A DNA stretch of 64,000 nucleotides from Adineta ricciae (Eukaryota > Rotifera > Eurotatoria > Adinetida > Adinetidae). Under the pieces are notes generated by a model that was not told the DNA's origin, ran no database searches, and saw only the letters and a list, made by a program, of their open reading frames with translations. The stretch is taken from contig CAJNOJ010000108.1 of NCBI GenBank assembly GCA_905250025.1, forward strand, positions 1 through 64,000. The letters run 5' to 3'. A program made the translations under genes and the position numbers. The first letter of the stretch is position 1, and each line of letters opens with the position of its first letter. Below, piece by piece: positions 48,798 to 59,053 of the stretch.

Positions 48798-49978
48798 GAG
48801 AACACATCCTTTAGAGAAAAACATCTAATTTAGTTCGATGCAAATCTAAATGAGTTATCTGAAACAGCCTGTTTCCCACGCCTCCCACGTATTGACAAAC
48901 AGCTGTAGATTTCAATCAGACGTCTAACGATACCTGATAAAAAAAATAAGTACTAGTCCTGTCGAGTTGTTATCGACGATCATGGCAATATTACTATTTA
49001 TGGCAATTTCAAGGCGAGAAAATATTTGACCTATTCGCTCTAAACACGACTTACTCAGTTGTTAGAAGATTTCAACGACACATGATTTTTGAGAAATGAA
49101 AACATCTGTTGAACGCATGCTTTCTTCTACTCACTAGCTTATGCATGACTTAGCAGACTTAAACTGTGAATAATGAAAATATGATTTGAGTAAAAAAACA
49201 ATCTCGCTTGTTGCCCAGAGAATCCCAGTTAAAGAGACACTAGTAATCTCTTTAGTAGTAGTTTTTACTTTATATCTGTTAATTAAAAAGGAAGTAGGAG
49301 CGGCGTATCCGCTGTATTCTTCTACATGAAATCGCAGGAACCATGAGCATCCTTTCCTCTTCCGTGTGAAAAATTCTTATCGGATGCCTGGTGTCATTCA
49401 CAATTTCAACGAAAAATTTCTTGTTTTCGGCACAAAGACGATGACATATGCCATGATATTCATGATCTATGAAAGTATTGCTCGTTTGGTATAATCAACA
49501 GATACTCAGTTCGATGTCTATTACATTGAACAGATCCATGATTGACACGTAGAAAAGGAAATCCTCAGTCAATTTGGTTTCTTGAGAAAATTATGACAAG
49601 TAATTTGACAGGGTTGATTCAGTAGAAATGGTTATAGAGATGTAACAACAACAATGATGTAATATGACTGGAAAAAAGTCGATGCAATCTATTGAACTTA
49701 CCTGAACTTAACTATGACGACAGATTTTCTTTGTATGACAGTTTGCCAGAGAGGAGCAGTGGCTCTATATACATAAAATAACACTCTCTTCATTGAATTT
49801 ATTTTAAATTGCAAATGTGCGTAGTGTCAGTGCCAAAAAGTTCATTAGTTTATGGCGATGTGTGTATAATTAAGATACAAATGTAGGTTGCAATGAATGA
49901 ATAACATTACAATGAAAATAAACTAACATTTGTATTCTTCTCATTCAAGGTTTTTACTACACAATTGATCGATATATA

Positions 49979-50009
49979 TAGATAGATAGATAGATAGATA
50001 AATAGATAT
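49979..50009. repeat. (GATA)n microsatellite
   Basis: About seven tandem GATA/AATA units following a TATATA run. Confidence 0.85.
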
Positions 50010-50407
50010 TCCATTAACAAGAGATTGAAGTGTTTATATCATGGGAAATAACGCCTTTTCTTTAGGGATATGTAGCTGTCAGAAGTCGCACCAGTACCGC
50101 TTAAATTAGAATATGTCACCTTGAATCACGTACTTTCGGTCTGAAATTTGCATACGGCAGTTTGACGTCATTGTTGTCGAGTGGGAACTTTATCAGAGTA
50201 CTTTCTCGTGTTCTGAGACAAATATTAAAATTGAGTTATTTATAACATCTTAATTGTGTATATAGTTTAAAGAATTTCTACAGTTGATGTCATCTGAGGC
50301 GTCAATTTGACAGTCGAATTGGTTGAGAAGCGATATACTCATATTTCTATTTAATCTCAAGTAGTGTTCTCAAGAATAGTTTTATTTTTTGAAGAAAAAA
50401 AAAAGTT

Positions 50408-51524
50408 CTAAAATTTCTCTACATATGGGCGGAGATCAAGTTCTTGAGTCCATGTTGACCGAGGTTGAACATGTAATTGCCAATATGTTTCAGCAATCTG
50501 AAAAAAAGAAGAGAAACTCTCATAGATTAATTCTAAAAAGGAACATCTACAGTCATACCGCATCGCTGTTTAAAAACGAATCGATATCCTTGTCAGGTTG
50601 ACCTAAGAAGAGAAAGTATAGATTTCGTACAAAAGAATAGAGAGTAAGTATTACCTTTAACTTGTCGAGGCGTATTGATTTGACCGTCGATGATAACATG
50701 AGCGACATGTACACCTTGTGGACCCAACTCACGTGCCATTGATTGTGCTAAAGCGCGAAGAGCAAATTTTGATGCGGCGAGACCCGCGAATTTCGATGAA
50801 CCGCGAAGACTGGCTGTGGCACCTGTGAATAAAATTGTTCCTTTTCCATTTTTAACCATTGCCGGCAAAACCTAAAGTACATCTTGTTCGCAACTCATGC
50901 CATTTTCTCTTGACTTACCTCTTGACTAGCTGCTAAAGCACCAACGACGCTGATATTCAACGAATTTTGAAGTTCTTCCGGTTTCAAATCCAAAATACTT
51001 TCTTGATAGAGACAAAGATTTCAAAATGTAATTCAATGAAATTCAGTCATTTACTGTAAACGAATCCGCTTGGATTGTAAAGTAAAACTTCTGGATCGTT
51101 TCCAAGCTGTGTTCGAATGGTATTGAAAGCATTTTTGATCGATGAAACATCACCTGCATCACCTTTCACACTCAAAACTAGAAAAACAGAATTCTTCTTC
51201 TTTATAAGCGCATATGAAGACAAGAACAGACGACAACCTGTATGACCTTGTTGTTCAAGTTCTTTTTGTAATGGTTCTAAATTGCTTTCATTTCGTGCAA
51301 TGAGTCCAATAGAATAACCACCGGTAGCAAATCTTGCAAAAAATCAATCAAAACCGAAAATAGCAGTGAATAGGAAGAAGCAAGAGATTATTTACCGTCT
51401 GGCCAATGATGCTCCTAAGCCTGGACCGACACCTATTGTATAAAAAATGAAAATTGATCAATTATTCGATATTTCTCATCAGTATGTTACCAATAACTAC
51501 CGCAATCGGTTTCTTTGCAGCCAT
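50408..51524 (-). CDS. Short-chain dehydrogenase/reductase, atypical
   Basis: NAD(P)-binding Rossmann protein. Exons read from MAAKKPIAVVIGVGPGLGA (cofactor loop G-x-G-x-x-G) through SIGLIARNE, DAGDVSSIKNAF, LLYNPSGFV, SILDLKPEELQNSLNISVVG and the GKGTILFTGATASLRGSS segment. The region that normally holds Tyr-x-x-x-Lys reads FAGLAASKFALR, with the Lys but no Tyr four residues before it. Then follow LAQSMARELGPQGVHVAHV and a last exon (50408 to about 50520) with YWQLHVQPRSTWTQELDLRP. The C-terminal block and the Tyr-less site are what I know from a bacterial SDR subfamily, so bacterial origin is plausible, but five or more short introns show eukaryotic integration. Substrate unknown. Confidence 0.82.
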
Positions 51525-51926
51525 TTATTTATATTCCAAATTCATGTACAAGACTAACGATTACTTATTTATATAGAGCAAGTCAAAAGTGCATTGTCAT
51601 GCTATGATGACGTATGCGTATTATGTATGCTTTTATCAGTTAACGCACATTTTCTTGTCATTCAATGCAAGTTAAAAGTATAAAATTATTTTTAATATGC
51701 AAACATATGAATGATAGATTCAATAATTTCAATGAGAAACGTTCTGCTGTGAAAAAAGACGTTTGATCGACCGTCTAATAATAACTAATGAAATGGAATA
51801 ATACCGAAGGAATGTTTTGAATTGTATTGTATCGTATGATTATGGTTTCTAACTCTGACAAGATCATGCGTCTGATTACAGATATAACACATCTGACGCA
51901 GAATATTTTAATCGCTTTGATGGTCA
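51525..51926. other. Intergenic, no gene seen
   Basis: 5' flank of the SDR gene, up to the TTAA that begins the piggyBac-like end. Confidence 0.35.
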
Positions 51927-52565
51927 TTAACCCTTTGAGTCCCGGCGACGCATATATGCGTCCATAAGTGCAATTATGTGACAAAGGTACTTCTGACATA
52001 GTTTTTAATTGTTTATAACGCCTCTCATTCGTCTTATTTGATGGTACGACTCTAGAGTAATCCTTCTTTGTTCCTTTTCTGCTTATTAATCATACATATT
52101 AATAGTCTATGCACTTTCTTTCGTTCTGTATGATAATAGACACTATCTCTCATTCTACTACATTCCAATACAGTCACTAAAATGGTACAATAAGCTATTT
52201 TTCCATGTTTTGTATATGGCAGTATATAATGCATTTGTTATTCACAAAATGCAGAACAATATTTCCTCTGATCTATCTGATTTTCGACTTGAAGTAATCA
52301 GACAAATTTTGACGAAGTATAGACCACAAAGATCAACTACGATTGGGAGACCATCAACAGGAGATTCTTTTCGTCGTCTATAACTGGTCGACATTTTCTT
52401 GCACTTATTCCACAAACATGACAATCAAACCAACCTCGAAGAAAATGCGTCGTTTGTGCATCACATAATATTCATAGTGATATACGATATATCCGTCCCG
52501 ATTGCGATGTACCTCTGTGTATCGTTGATTGCCTCAGAGACTACCATACAAAGATGAACTATTGA
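51927..52565 (+). mobile_element. Decayed piggyBac-like transposon
   Basis: The left end is TTAA followed by CCCTTTGAGTCCC (51931 on), the form of piggyBac termini. Inside it lies a perfect 16-bp palindrome (51947-51962, gacgcatatatgcgtc). From about 52160 to 52565 the plus strand carries remains of a piggyBac transposase C-terminal part: KWYNKLFFHVLYMAVYNAF, then DFRLEVIRQIL, then the Cys-rich domain CVVCASHN...CDVPLC...CLRDYH and a natural stop at 52563. The frame is broken by at least one shift near 52375 and a TGA near 52420. The N-terminal and catalytic parts are missing or unrecognisable, and no right-hand terminus was found. The element is dead. Confidence 0.7.
51947..51962. repeat. 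16-bp perfect palindrome in the transposon end
   Basis: gacgcatatatgcgtc, 17 nt inside the TTAA; probably a transposase-binding or subterminal repeat of the piggyBac-like element. Confidence 0.6.
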
Positions 52566-52897
52566 TGACTCAGTGCAGTACAGTTTTATTTTCTTTTTTC
52601 TTTTAACAGTTACTGTTGCACTGATGTACTTTCGACTGTCTCAACTTTTATTTATATTAAGAAAAATTCTTCTCCTAGAAAGGGGTTCCATATAGACGTC
52701 AATTGTATCTCTAAAAGGTAGAGAACGTCCATGAAAGCATGTAGATTATATATAGAAAAAGATCTTGTTGGATACTTTTTCAAAAGTAGTAACAATTGAA
52801 ATTTTCTACTTTAATTCTTATAAGAATATTATCTTCATGATGAAATACAGGTACAAAACAATATTGCCGTGTTGAAAGCTTGAAAAGTAAAGAAAAT
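52566..52897. other. Spacer after the piggyBac relic
   Basis: No gene; T-rich. The missing right terminus of the element was looked for here and not found. Confidence 0.35.
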
Positions 52898-53854
52898 TTA
52901 TTGATTTTCTCTGATAAAATCTTTCACTAGTTTGATAGCTATGTTCGGTTGTTCCATTGGAAACAGATGTTTGCTACTTTCTAATAACAAATCCTTTCCT
53001 TTCCTAAAGTATTTCACAAGATCAGGTGCTGTTGGAGATTGATCTAATACAAGCACAGATTCACCGGGTAAAATTCGTGCAATTTGGATTGGAATGTCAT
53101 GAATGTGTTTGGATTGTTCAATTAATGGATAAATATTCGTATCCGGATGTACACCAGACTGATAAATTGATGCTTCACCTTCAGGCGAACAAGTAAGTTT
53201 ACAATTATTGTCCAGAGCGTAAATACAATAATTACGAAGAACGTCTTTTGGCCATTTAGAGAATGTTCCTCGTTTTTCCAATTGTGATATCATATCTTCA
53301 ACAGATGACCACTGATTTTTTCGTCGGAGAACGTAATCCGTAGTTGATTTATCAATATTTTCATGTTCATATATCGAACGAGGGATAATCACAGGATCAA
53401 TTAGAAGTAAACTGTGAAACAAACGTTGCTGTGCTATGGCTGCTGCGTATGTTAACGCATAGCCACCAACAGAATGTCCAATACCGATCAGATTCCTACT
53501 CGAAAGGTTCAATGTTTCAATAAAATGTAGAACATCTTCACCAAACCATGGGAAACGATACGGAGGTGGATGTTGTTGTGAACGACCGTGACCTCGAAAG
53601 TCCAGAGCAATGACATGATGCCCATGCAATGCATTATTAATGATAGGATCATAACATCGACCATGAAACGAAGCAGCATGGCAAAACAGAACGGTTGGCT
53701 GATGTCCTGCCCATTCCCAGTAATGTAATTTAAGAGAGCCAGCTTTTGTTTCGCCGCTGTTTGCAACTACAGGGCGGTTTTTTAATGTGAGAAAGTGACT
53801 GGTAGGATTTGACGACAGCATTCGTCGAAAGGTGTGTGAAATAGAAGAGATCAT
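52898..53854 (-). CDS. Alpha/beta hydrolase, tandem copy 1
   Basis: Intronless, 318 residues from the ATG at 53854, which sits 6 nt after an acceptor-like TTCCTCTTTTCAG; this favours it over the longer open frame to 53947. Alpha/beta-hydrolase fold: LKLHYWEWAGHQPTVLFCHA (strand and oxyanion-hole region), ALDFRGHGRSQQHPP, nucleophile elbow GIGHSVGGYAL, SLLLIDPVI, and the C-terminal His in SSKHLFPMEQP. The layout resembles bacterial/fungal hydrolases acting on small esters or lactones; the substrate is unknown. The neighbour 54003-54935 is a tandem paralogue, and a 194-bp core is almost identical between them. Confidence 0.85.
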   Translation of the reverse strand: MISSISHTFRRMLSSNPTSHFLTLKNRPVVANSGETKAGSLKLHYWEWAGHQPTVLFCHAASFHGRCYDPIINNALHGHHVIALDFRGHGRSQQHPPPYRFPWFGEDVLHFIETLNLSSRNLIGIGHSVGGYALTYAAAIAQQRLFHSLLLIDPVIIPRSIYEHENIDKSTTDYVLRRKNQWSSVEDMISQLEKRGTFSKWPKDVLRNYCIYALDNNCKLTCSPEGEASIYQSGVHPDTNIYPLIEQSKHIHDIPIQIARILPGESVLVLDQSPTAPDLVKYFRKGKDLLLESSKHLFPMEQPNIAIKLVKDFIRENQ

Positions 53855-54002
53855 CTCGTTCTGAAAAGAGGAACATGTCGAAGAATAGAATGAATAATCA
53901 CATTGTGAATTATTTTGAATGTATGAAGAAAAATGAATACAATACAAAATATCAATTTAAAATGCATAGATAATGAAACAGTGTATTCGTATGGCGAATG
54001 TT

Positions 54003-54935
54003 TTAAAGTTTCGAAAGTTCATTCTTTTGAAATATTCTGTTAAGAACATCGTTCAGTAGTTGCGGATTCTCCATAGGAAATAAATGCGTTGCATTTTCTA
54101 AAAATATCTCCGATCCCTGTTTGAACGACTTGACAAGATCAGGTTCGGTTGGCGATGTATCGAATCGACCTATAATCAATGGTAATGCTGTTCTTATAAC
54201 ATAAATCGGAGTATATGGAATAAATTTCGATTGTTCAATGATCGGAAACAGATTTGATTCGTTTTGCATGGACGATTGGTACATTGAATGTTCTCCTTGT
54301 GCACTCAATCGAAGTTGATTATCTTCATCCAGCGCGAATGTACAATAACTTTGTAGTGTATCTTTCGGCCATCGTGAGAATGGTTCACGTGTCTCCAATC
54401 GTGACATCATGTCTTCTACAGAAGACCATTGAGTTTTTCGACGAAGAATATATTCCAATGAAGGATGATCTTTATTACCAAGACCATATGTTGAATGTGG
54501 AACTATACCGGGATCAATTAGAATTAAATATTGAAATAAACGTTTCGACGCTATTGCTGCCGCATACGTTAAAGCATAACCACCAGCGGAATGTCCAATA
54601 CCGATCAGATCCCTGCTCGAAAGGTTCAATGTTTCAATAAAATGTAGAACATCTTCACCAAACCATGGGAAACGATACGGAGGTGGATGTTGTTGTGATC
54701 GACCGTGACCTCGAAAGTCCAGAGCAATGACATGATGCCCCCGCAATGCATTATTAATGATAGGATCATAACATCGACCATGGAATGAGGTTGCATGACA
54801 GAGAAGAATCGTTGGTTGGTGGCCTTTCCATTCCCAATAATGAAGTTTTAATGAACCACAACTGATATCCCCGCTACTCTGAACAACTGGACGATTCTTC
54901 AAAATGACAAAATGACTAGTAGGATTCGATGTCAT
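54003..54935 (-). CDS. Alpha/beta hydrolase, tandem copy 2
   Basis: Intronless, 310 residues from MTSNPTSHFVILKNRPVV; the first ATG lies 25 nt after an acceptor-like ATCTCTTCTTCAG. Same motifs as copy 1: LKLHYWEWKGHQPTILLCHA, ALDFRGHGRS, nucleophile elbow GIGHSAGGYAL (Ser then Ala-Gly-Gly, versus Val-Gly-Gly in copy 1), LILIDPGIV, and the His in NATHLFPMENP. Both copies keep all catalytic residues, so both are probably active. The C-terminal cap differs most, which could mean different substrates. It lies 149 nt upstream of copy 1 on the same strand and 287 nt after the GPX stop. Confidence 0.85.
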   Translation of the reverse strand: MTSNPTSHFVILKNRPVVQSSGDISCGSLKLHYWEWKGHQPTILLCHATSFHGRCYDPIINNALRGHHVIALDFRGHGRSQQHPPPYRFPWFGEDVLHFIETLNLSSRDLIGIGHSAGGYALTYAAAIASKRLFQYLILIDPGIVPHSTYGLGNKDHPSLEYILRRKTQWSSVEDMMSRLETREPFSRWPKDTLQSYCTFALDEDNQLRLSAQGEHSMYQSSMQNESNLFPIIEQSKFIPYTPIYVIRTALPLIIGRFDTSPTEPDLVKSFKQGSEIFLENATHLFPMENPQLLNDVLNRIFQKNELSKL

Positions 54936-55222
54936 CGCAAGCAATCGTAATTTGCAATCTGAAGAAGAGATATTCACTGATTGAGCATCTCTCTCATTAG
55001 AAGAGAGCAAACTTTCCAGTTGTATAGAATAATTTTATTCGAAGAATGAGATCATTAGAAAATTGTATTGAAATAACAGCAAACATGAACATAATTGAGT
55101 GTAAAAAAACGAAGTCACACACACATGCATGATAACATAGAACGACTAGAGTATAAGATAACAGAACAACCGGAAAGAATAAATAGCACACTCGTTGTTC
55201 TATATTTTGCAGACATTCTCAT

Positions 55223-56072
55223 TTATAATTCCGATTTATCGATGAGATTGTGTTTGAAAAGTAATTTTTTTATATCGGGATAAACTTGACGAACAGTAAT
55301 CTGTGGAGAATATGCTTGAATAACATTTCCATTCGGATCAATTAAATATTTCCAAAAATTCCAATTGGGTGGTTCAGTTTTTTCTAAATCAAATCATTCT
55401 ACTTTTCAAAAACAACATCAACCCAATCGATTTTACCACTAAGAAATCGCCAAACATCTGGTAATTCATCTGCATTCTCAACTTCTTCTTCAACAACAGC
55501 ACCTTTGGCAAAAATAGGAAAATTAATATCGAACATATCTTTTGCCCAAGCTTGAATATGTCGATCGCTCTAAAACAATCAAGAAAAAACTCCCAAAATC
55601 TTCCCGATAGAAATCGTCTACATTCGGTTCTTGATTTCCAAATTGATTACTCGGAAAAGCAAGTACTTGAAAAACATTTCGATTTGCTTTATTCAGTTTT
55701 TCTTGAATGCCAACAAGTGCTTCATAATGCGAATCCGTATATGAACATTCACTCGCAACCTATTACAAACAAAGATAAGATAAACCAAGGAACAATCATT
55801 TCCGCTGATAATAATCATCACCACAAATAAGGCTTTATATTTTGCTTTTCTTTCTTTTGAACAAGAAAACCAAACTTACGTTGACAACTAATGTGACCTA
55901 AAAATAAGAAAAAAAAACTGTTTTCTTTCTTAAGTCTGAATGAAGAATTAACCTTTCCGCGATATTGTTCTAATGAAACATTGTTTCCTTGCCAATCTTT
56001 GACTGTAAATGAGTAGAAATCTTCGCTCATAACATTGGTTATACCAATGAATAAAATCCAAATGAAAATCAT
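55223..56072 (-). CDS. ER-type glutathione peroxidase (GPX7/GPX8-like), Cys form
   Basis: Thiol peroxidase of the GPX7/8 group that reduces peroxide in the ER. The start MIFIWILFIGITNVMSED is a signal peptide or signal anchor, followed by FYSFTVKDWQGNNVSLEQYRG. Across short introns come VTLVVN and VASECSYTDSHYEAL with peroxidatic Cys in place of selenocysteine. LAFPSNQFGNQEPN joins (52-nt intron) to SDRHIQAWAKDMF, then INFPIFAKGAV and, after another intron, PPNWNFWKYLIDPNG (catalytic Trp region). The protein ends HNLIDKSEL; KSEL is a KDEL-like retrieval signal, comparable with the KEDL end of GPX7. The ATG follows the acceptor-like cgattttttcag directly, 71 nt after the FKBP-like stop, suggesting trans-splicing from a shared transcript. 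Confidence 0.9.
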
Positions 56073-56084
56073 CTGAAAAAATCG
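56073..56084 (-). promoter_or_regulatory. Trans-splice acceptor-like site before GPX
   Basis: On the minus strand, CGATTTTTTCAG abuts the ATG, within the 71-nt gap after the upstream gene. Confidence 0.55.
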
Positions 56085-56143
56085 AGATTTTAACGACAAA
56101 AGAAATAACTTCGCATAAATAATCGATTGAGAATTTTTCTCTC

Positions 56144-57074
56144 CTAAAAGAAGTTTTTCAATGATTTTCCTAATGTTTTATTATATTGTTCCAAACGTTG
56201 TTTAGTCGACTTGAGTGATTCTTCAATTTTCTTATCATTTGGTTCCAATTGATTAGCTAATTGAAGATCTTTCATCGCTAATTCATAATCATTGAGATTT
56301 CCGTATGCTGAACCTCGACGGTACAGCGCTTTGACATAATTAGGGTCAATATCCAAAGCGGAAGAACAGTTTTCAATAACATTTTGATAATTTCCATAGA
56401 TTAGTTGACATGCCGACATATTCGAATAAATTGAAAGAATTAATTGATTAAATTTGTCGAGATATTCATTCGAAGGTTGTTCATTGACAAAATTTAATAT
56501 GTAACATAAAGAACGATGATAAAGTTTGAATGCTTGGAGATATGATTTAGCTTGAAAAAATTTATTCGCGTTTTCTTTATGTTTCAAAGCGAATTCGTAG
56601 AGATTGTCGAGTGAAAGCGAATAAATCTCCGGTGAGCGCTCAAATGATAATAAATGAATGGTGATATTCATCGGAGTTCTAATATGAAAATTTCGAATTG
56701 ACGTTCGAAGAGAACGAAATTGTACTTACGAATCTGTTGGCAACTGGAAAGTTATTCGAGACAATTCATTTTGTTTCATGGTGAATAAACATTTATGTAC
56801 ATAATTACTGATAATGGAAGAATAGAAACCAAGTTGAATGTTGATTTCTTCATTTAAAGGAAGAAGATCCACATAAGTATGTTCTGCTAATGAATAGTCA
56901 TTTGGACAAAACTCCAGTTTTATTTGACATTTTGAACCTTAAAAAACAAAGATTTTTTATCTTGAAAGTTGAACCAATCATGTCTTCACCTTCATTAGGA
57001 GCATAGAGACCTTGACCTCGTTCGATAATCGTTTTAGTGAATATTACATCGTCTGGAATATTATATTCGATCAT
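56144..57074 (-). CDS. FKBP-like protein with C-terminal TPR repeats (FKBPL-like)
   Basis: Three exons. The start MIEYNIPDDVIFTKTIIERG (ATG at 57072-57074) is 12 nt after an acceptor-like TTTTTGTTTAG. The first part has the outline of a degenerate FKBP domain (GQGLYAPNEGSKCQIKLEF, ELSRITFQLP), without convincing isomerase active-site residues. The second part is a TPR domain: LYEFALKHKENANKFFQAKS, YLQAFKLYHRSLCYI, SIYSNMSACQLIYGNYQNVI, YVKALYRRGSAYGNLNDYEL, AMKDLQLANQLEPNDKKIEE. This architecture fits FKBPL or FKBP6-type HSP90 co-chaperones; the exact orthologue is uncertain. It leads the minus-strand convoy towards GPX and the hydrolases. Confidence 0.7.
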
Positions 57075-58885
57075 TGAACAAATAATCTAAACAAAAACGA
57101 TTGAACAATTTTCCTTTACATATTCATCTGTCTAAACGTTCGACCAAGTAAACGAAAGAAGATAAATAGATCGATCTGATCTATCATAGAAAGAGATTTA
57201 TTTATTTGCCCTTGACAACTACGTATGAGATGCTGGATAGCACAAGAACAAGATGTCACTGACCATCAATAGCGATACGCGCTATGATTAGCAAATGCCT
57301 TTATCTTTATTCTATATGCTTTGTGTATAATTAAACAGAGATATTCTAAAAGAAAAGTTCATGGCGCTGTGAAAATACAAAGAGAGTCTAGAGTTTGTTT
57401 GTAATATTGTACAACATATTTGCTTGTCATGAAATAAGATTTCTGTTAGGCGCTGTGTTGTCGCTTTACTTGTTGTCGAAGCTCTTAGTGGAGTCGTTGA
57501 GTGCAACTGTTTTCAACGGAAATGGATTCACGCCTTTCATAAGTAATCCAAATAAAAGCTGATAGTTTGAATAAAAAAGAGACTTTAGGTGAATCTGTCT
57601 AATCACATGTATGCGTTAAGAAATAGATTTTATTGGAATGATTGTTCAAATACACCATTTTCCTTTGCGTGGCCTTAGGAAAGGTAAAGCGGAAAATCGA
57701 CAATAGGAATTTCGACAATATCGCCGAACTTGAAAAACTCCCCAGGGGTAAGATGAGGGTGGATCTGGACAATAAAATCCTACATGAAACTGTGTATTGA
57801 CATACTTCCAAGAAAAGCCTAGGCAGTTTTTCAAATCGGTCACATTGTCGATTTTCCACTAAACCGTTTTGAATCGAATTTCATAACTGTTTCTTCAACG
57901 ATGTGTCGCCTCAGTCGCTTAACTTATAGATTTGTACAACAATCTTCGATCGATTATCGTTCAAGATTTACTAAGAGTAACACGATTTCACTTGATCGGT
58001 GGTTTTTTGATTGCCAAATGGAAGAACTCAAAAATTTCGAAAGAAGGCGATATTTGGATAGGATACTCTTGATTAAATCTGATATTAAATCAGAATTCTA
58101 CTGTTGTTCGCTGGAAAATATTGTACTTCTATAGTTGCGCTCTGTAACTTGTTCGAAAGTTTTAAAAAAATGTTGAGACAATAAGTACATTCATCTTATG
58201 GTACAAACTCTAAGATTTCGTACTTATAGGCATTGCTCTATGATAGGTCGAATAATTTCGTTTTCTTGTTTAGACTGTGTTGTATTTAGATTCAAAAAGG
58301 TGTTCATATTAATATACCAACAGTAATCAATTGTTATGACGAAATGAAATGTGCTACAGGATGAAACCTGTCGTGTTATTTTGAAGTTTTTAGACAAACT
58401 TATGCGAAAAAGAACCTGTTGAATTCTTTTAATTAAACAGAATAACTGTTTGGCGTCTACTTGCATTTTCTGATGATATAAACGCTTCGGAGAGTGTGAA
58501 GCATTTGCCAGACAATTTATTTTGTCTAGGTCTAGTAATCCTCTCACTAAACATCCTTTTTCTACCAATCAAATTGATATTCGATTGTGTAACAACTTGC
58601 CGATCAAAGAGAATTGTTGTAATTCTGTCTTAGTGTAAGAAAATGTTATTGTGAAATTTTTTTGTAGGATATAATATTCTGATAAAATATTTATCAACTA
58701 CACATTTCTTTTCTTCTCATTTCCGTCCCTTCCTTTTTCTTTCTTACGTTGCGTAGGAAGAAAAAAAATCTTACCAGAAGTATATAAATTGATAACAAAA
58801 CAGTATGTTGGTTGTCATACATTATTGTTTTTCTTTTCCTCAATATTAGAAAATTTTTCTTCGATTTCATTTGATTATTCACTAA
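57075..58885. other. Intergenic, 1.8 kb without a supported gene
   Basis: AT-rich. Two overlapping minus-strand frames at 57599-57859 include a Cys/Tyr-rich reading (CLGFSWKYVNTQFHVGFYC) that looks protein-like but has no start context or family. An acceptor-like cctcaatattag ends at about 58848, before the short ORF that follows. Confidence 0.35.
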
Positions 58886-59053
58886 ATGGGTCACAGATAT
58901 TGTCGACCGTTACCATGTTACCATGGATATGCGTCTTTACCACCAGCACGGCGACCGTGTTGTCGACCAAGATCTTCAAATTTTCTTTATACTCGAGTAT
59001 TTAGAACAAATTTCGGACCTCGTCACTATATTCAACGGCATCGAAGGTATTGA
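58886..59053 (+). CDS. Short Arg/Cys/Tyr-rich ORF, unknown
   Basis: 55 codons, with an in-frame stop (taa) directly before the ATG, so it is a full ORF. It reads MGHRYCRPLPCYHGYASLPP, then ARRPCCRPRSS and ends RHRRY: about 12 Arg, 4 Cys and 5-6 Tyr. A pyrimidine-rich AG lies about 38 nt upstream of the ATG. The composition is far from what random AT-rich DNA gives and recalls protamine-like or small basic cuticle peptides, but no family is recognised. It could be chance. Confidence 0.35.
   Translation: MGHRYCRPLPCYHGYASLPPARRPCCRPRSSNFLYTRVFRTNFGPRHYIQRHRRY

Larger units (their letters stand above)
48228..50407. other. Intergenic, 2.2 kb without a supported gene
   Basis: AT-rich. Holds a GA run at 48779-48797 and a GATA microsatellite at 49979-50009. 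No coding motif on either strand. The rightmost part is the 3' flank of the SDR gene. Confidence 0.4.

Noticed and set aside
53855-53947. Longer N terminus for hydrolase copy 1
   Set aside because: The acceptor-like site falls between this upstream ATG and the ATG at 53854, so the shorter start is preferred.
57599-57859. Two overlapping minus-strand frames with a Cys/Tyr-rich look
   Set aside because: No start context or intron signals, and no known Cys spacing; cannot be separated from chance.
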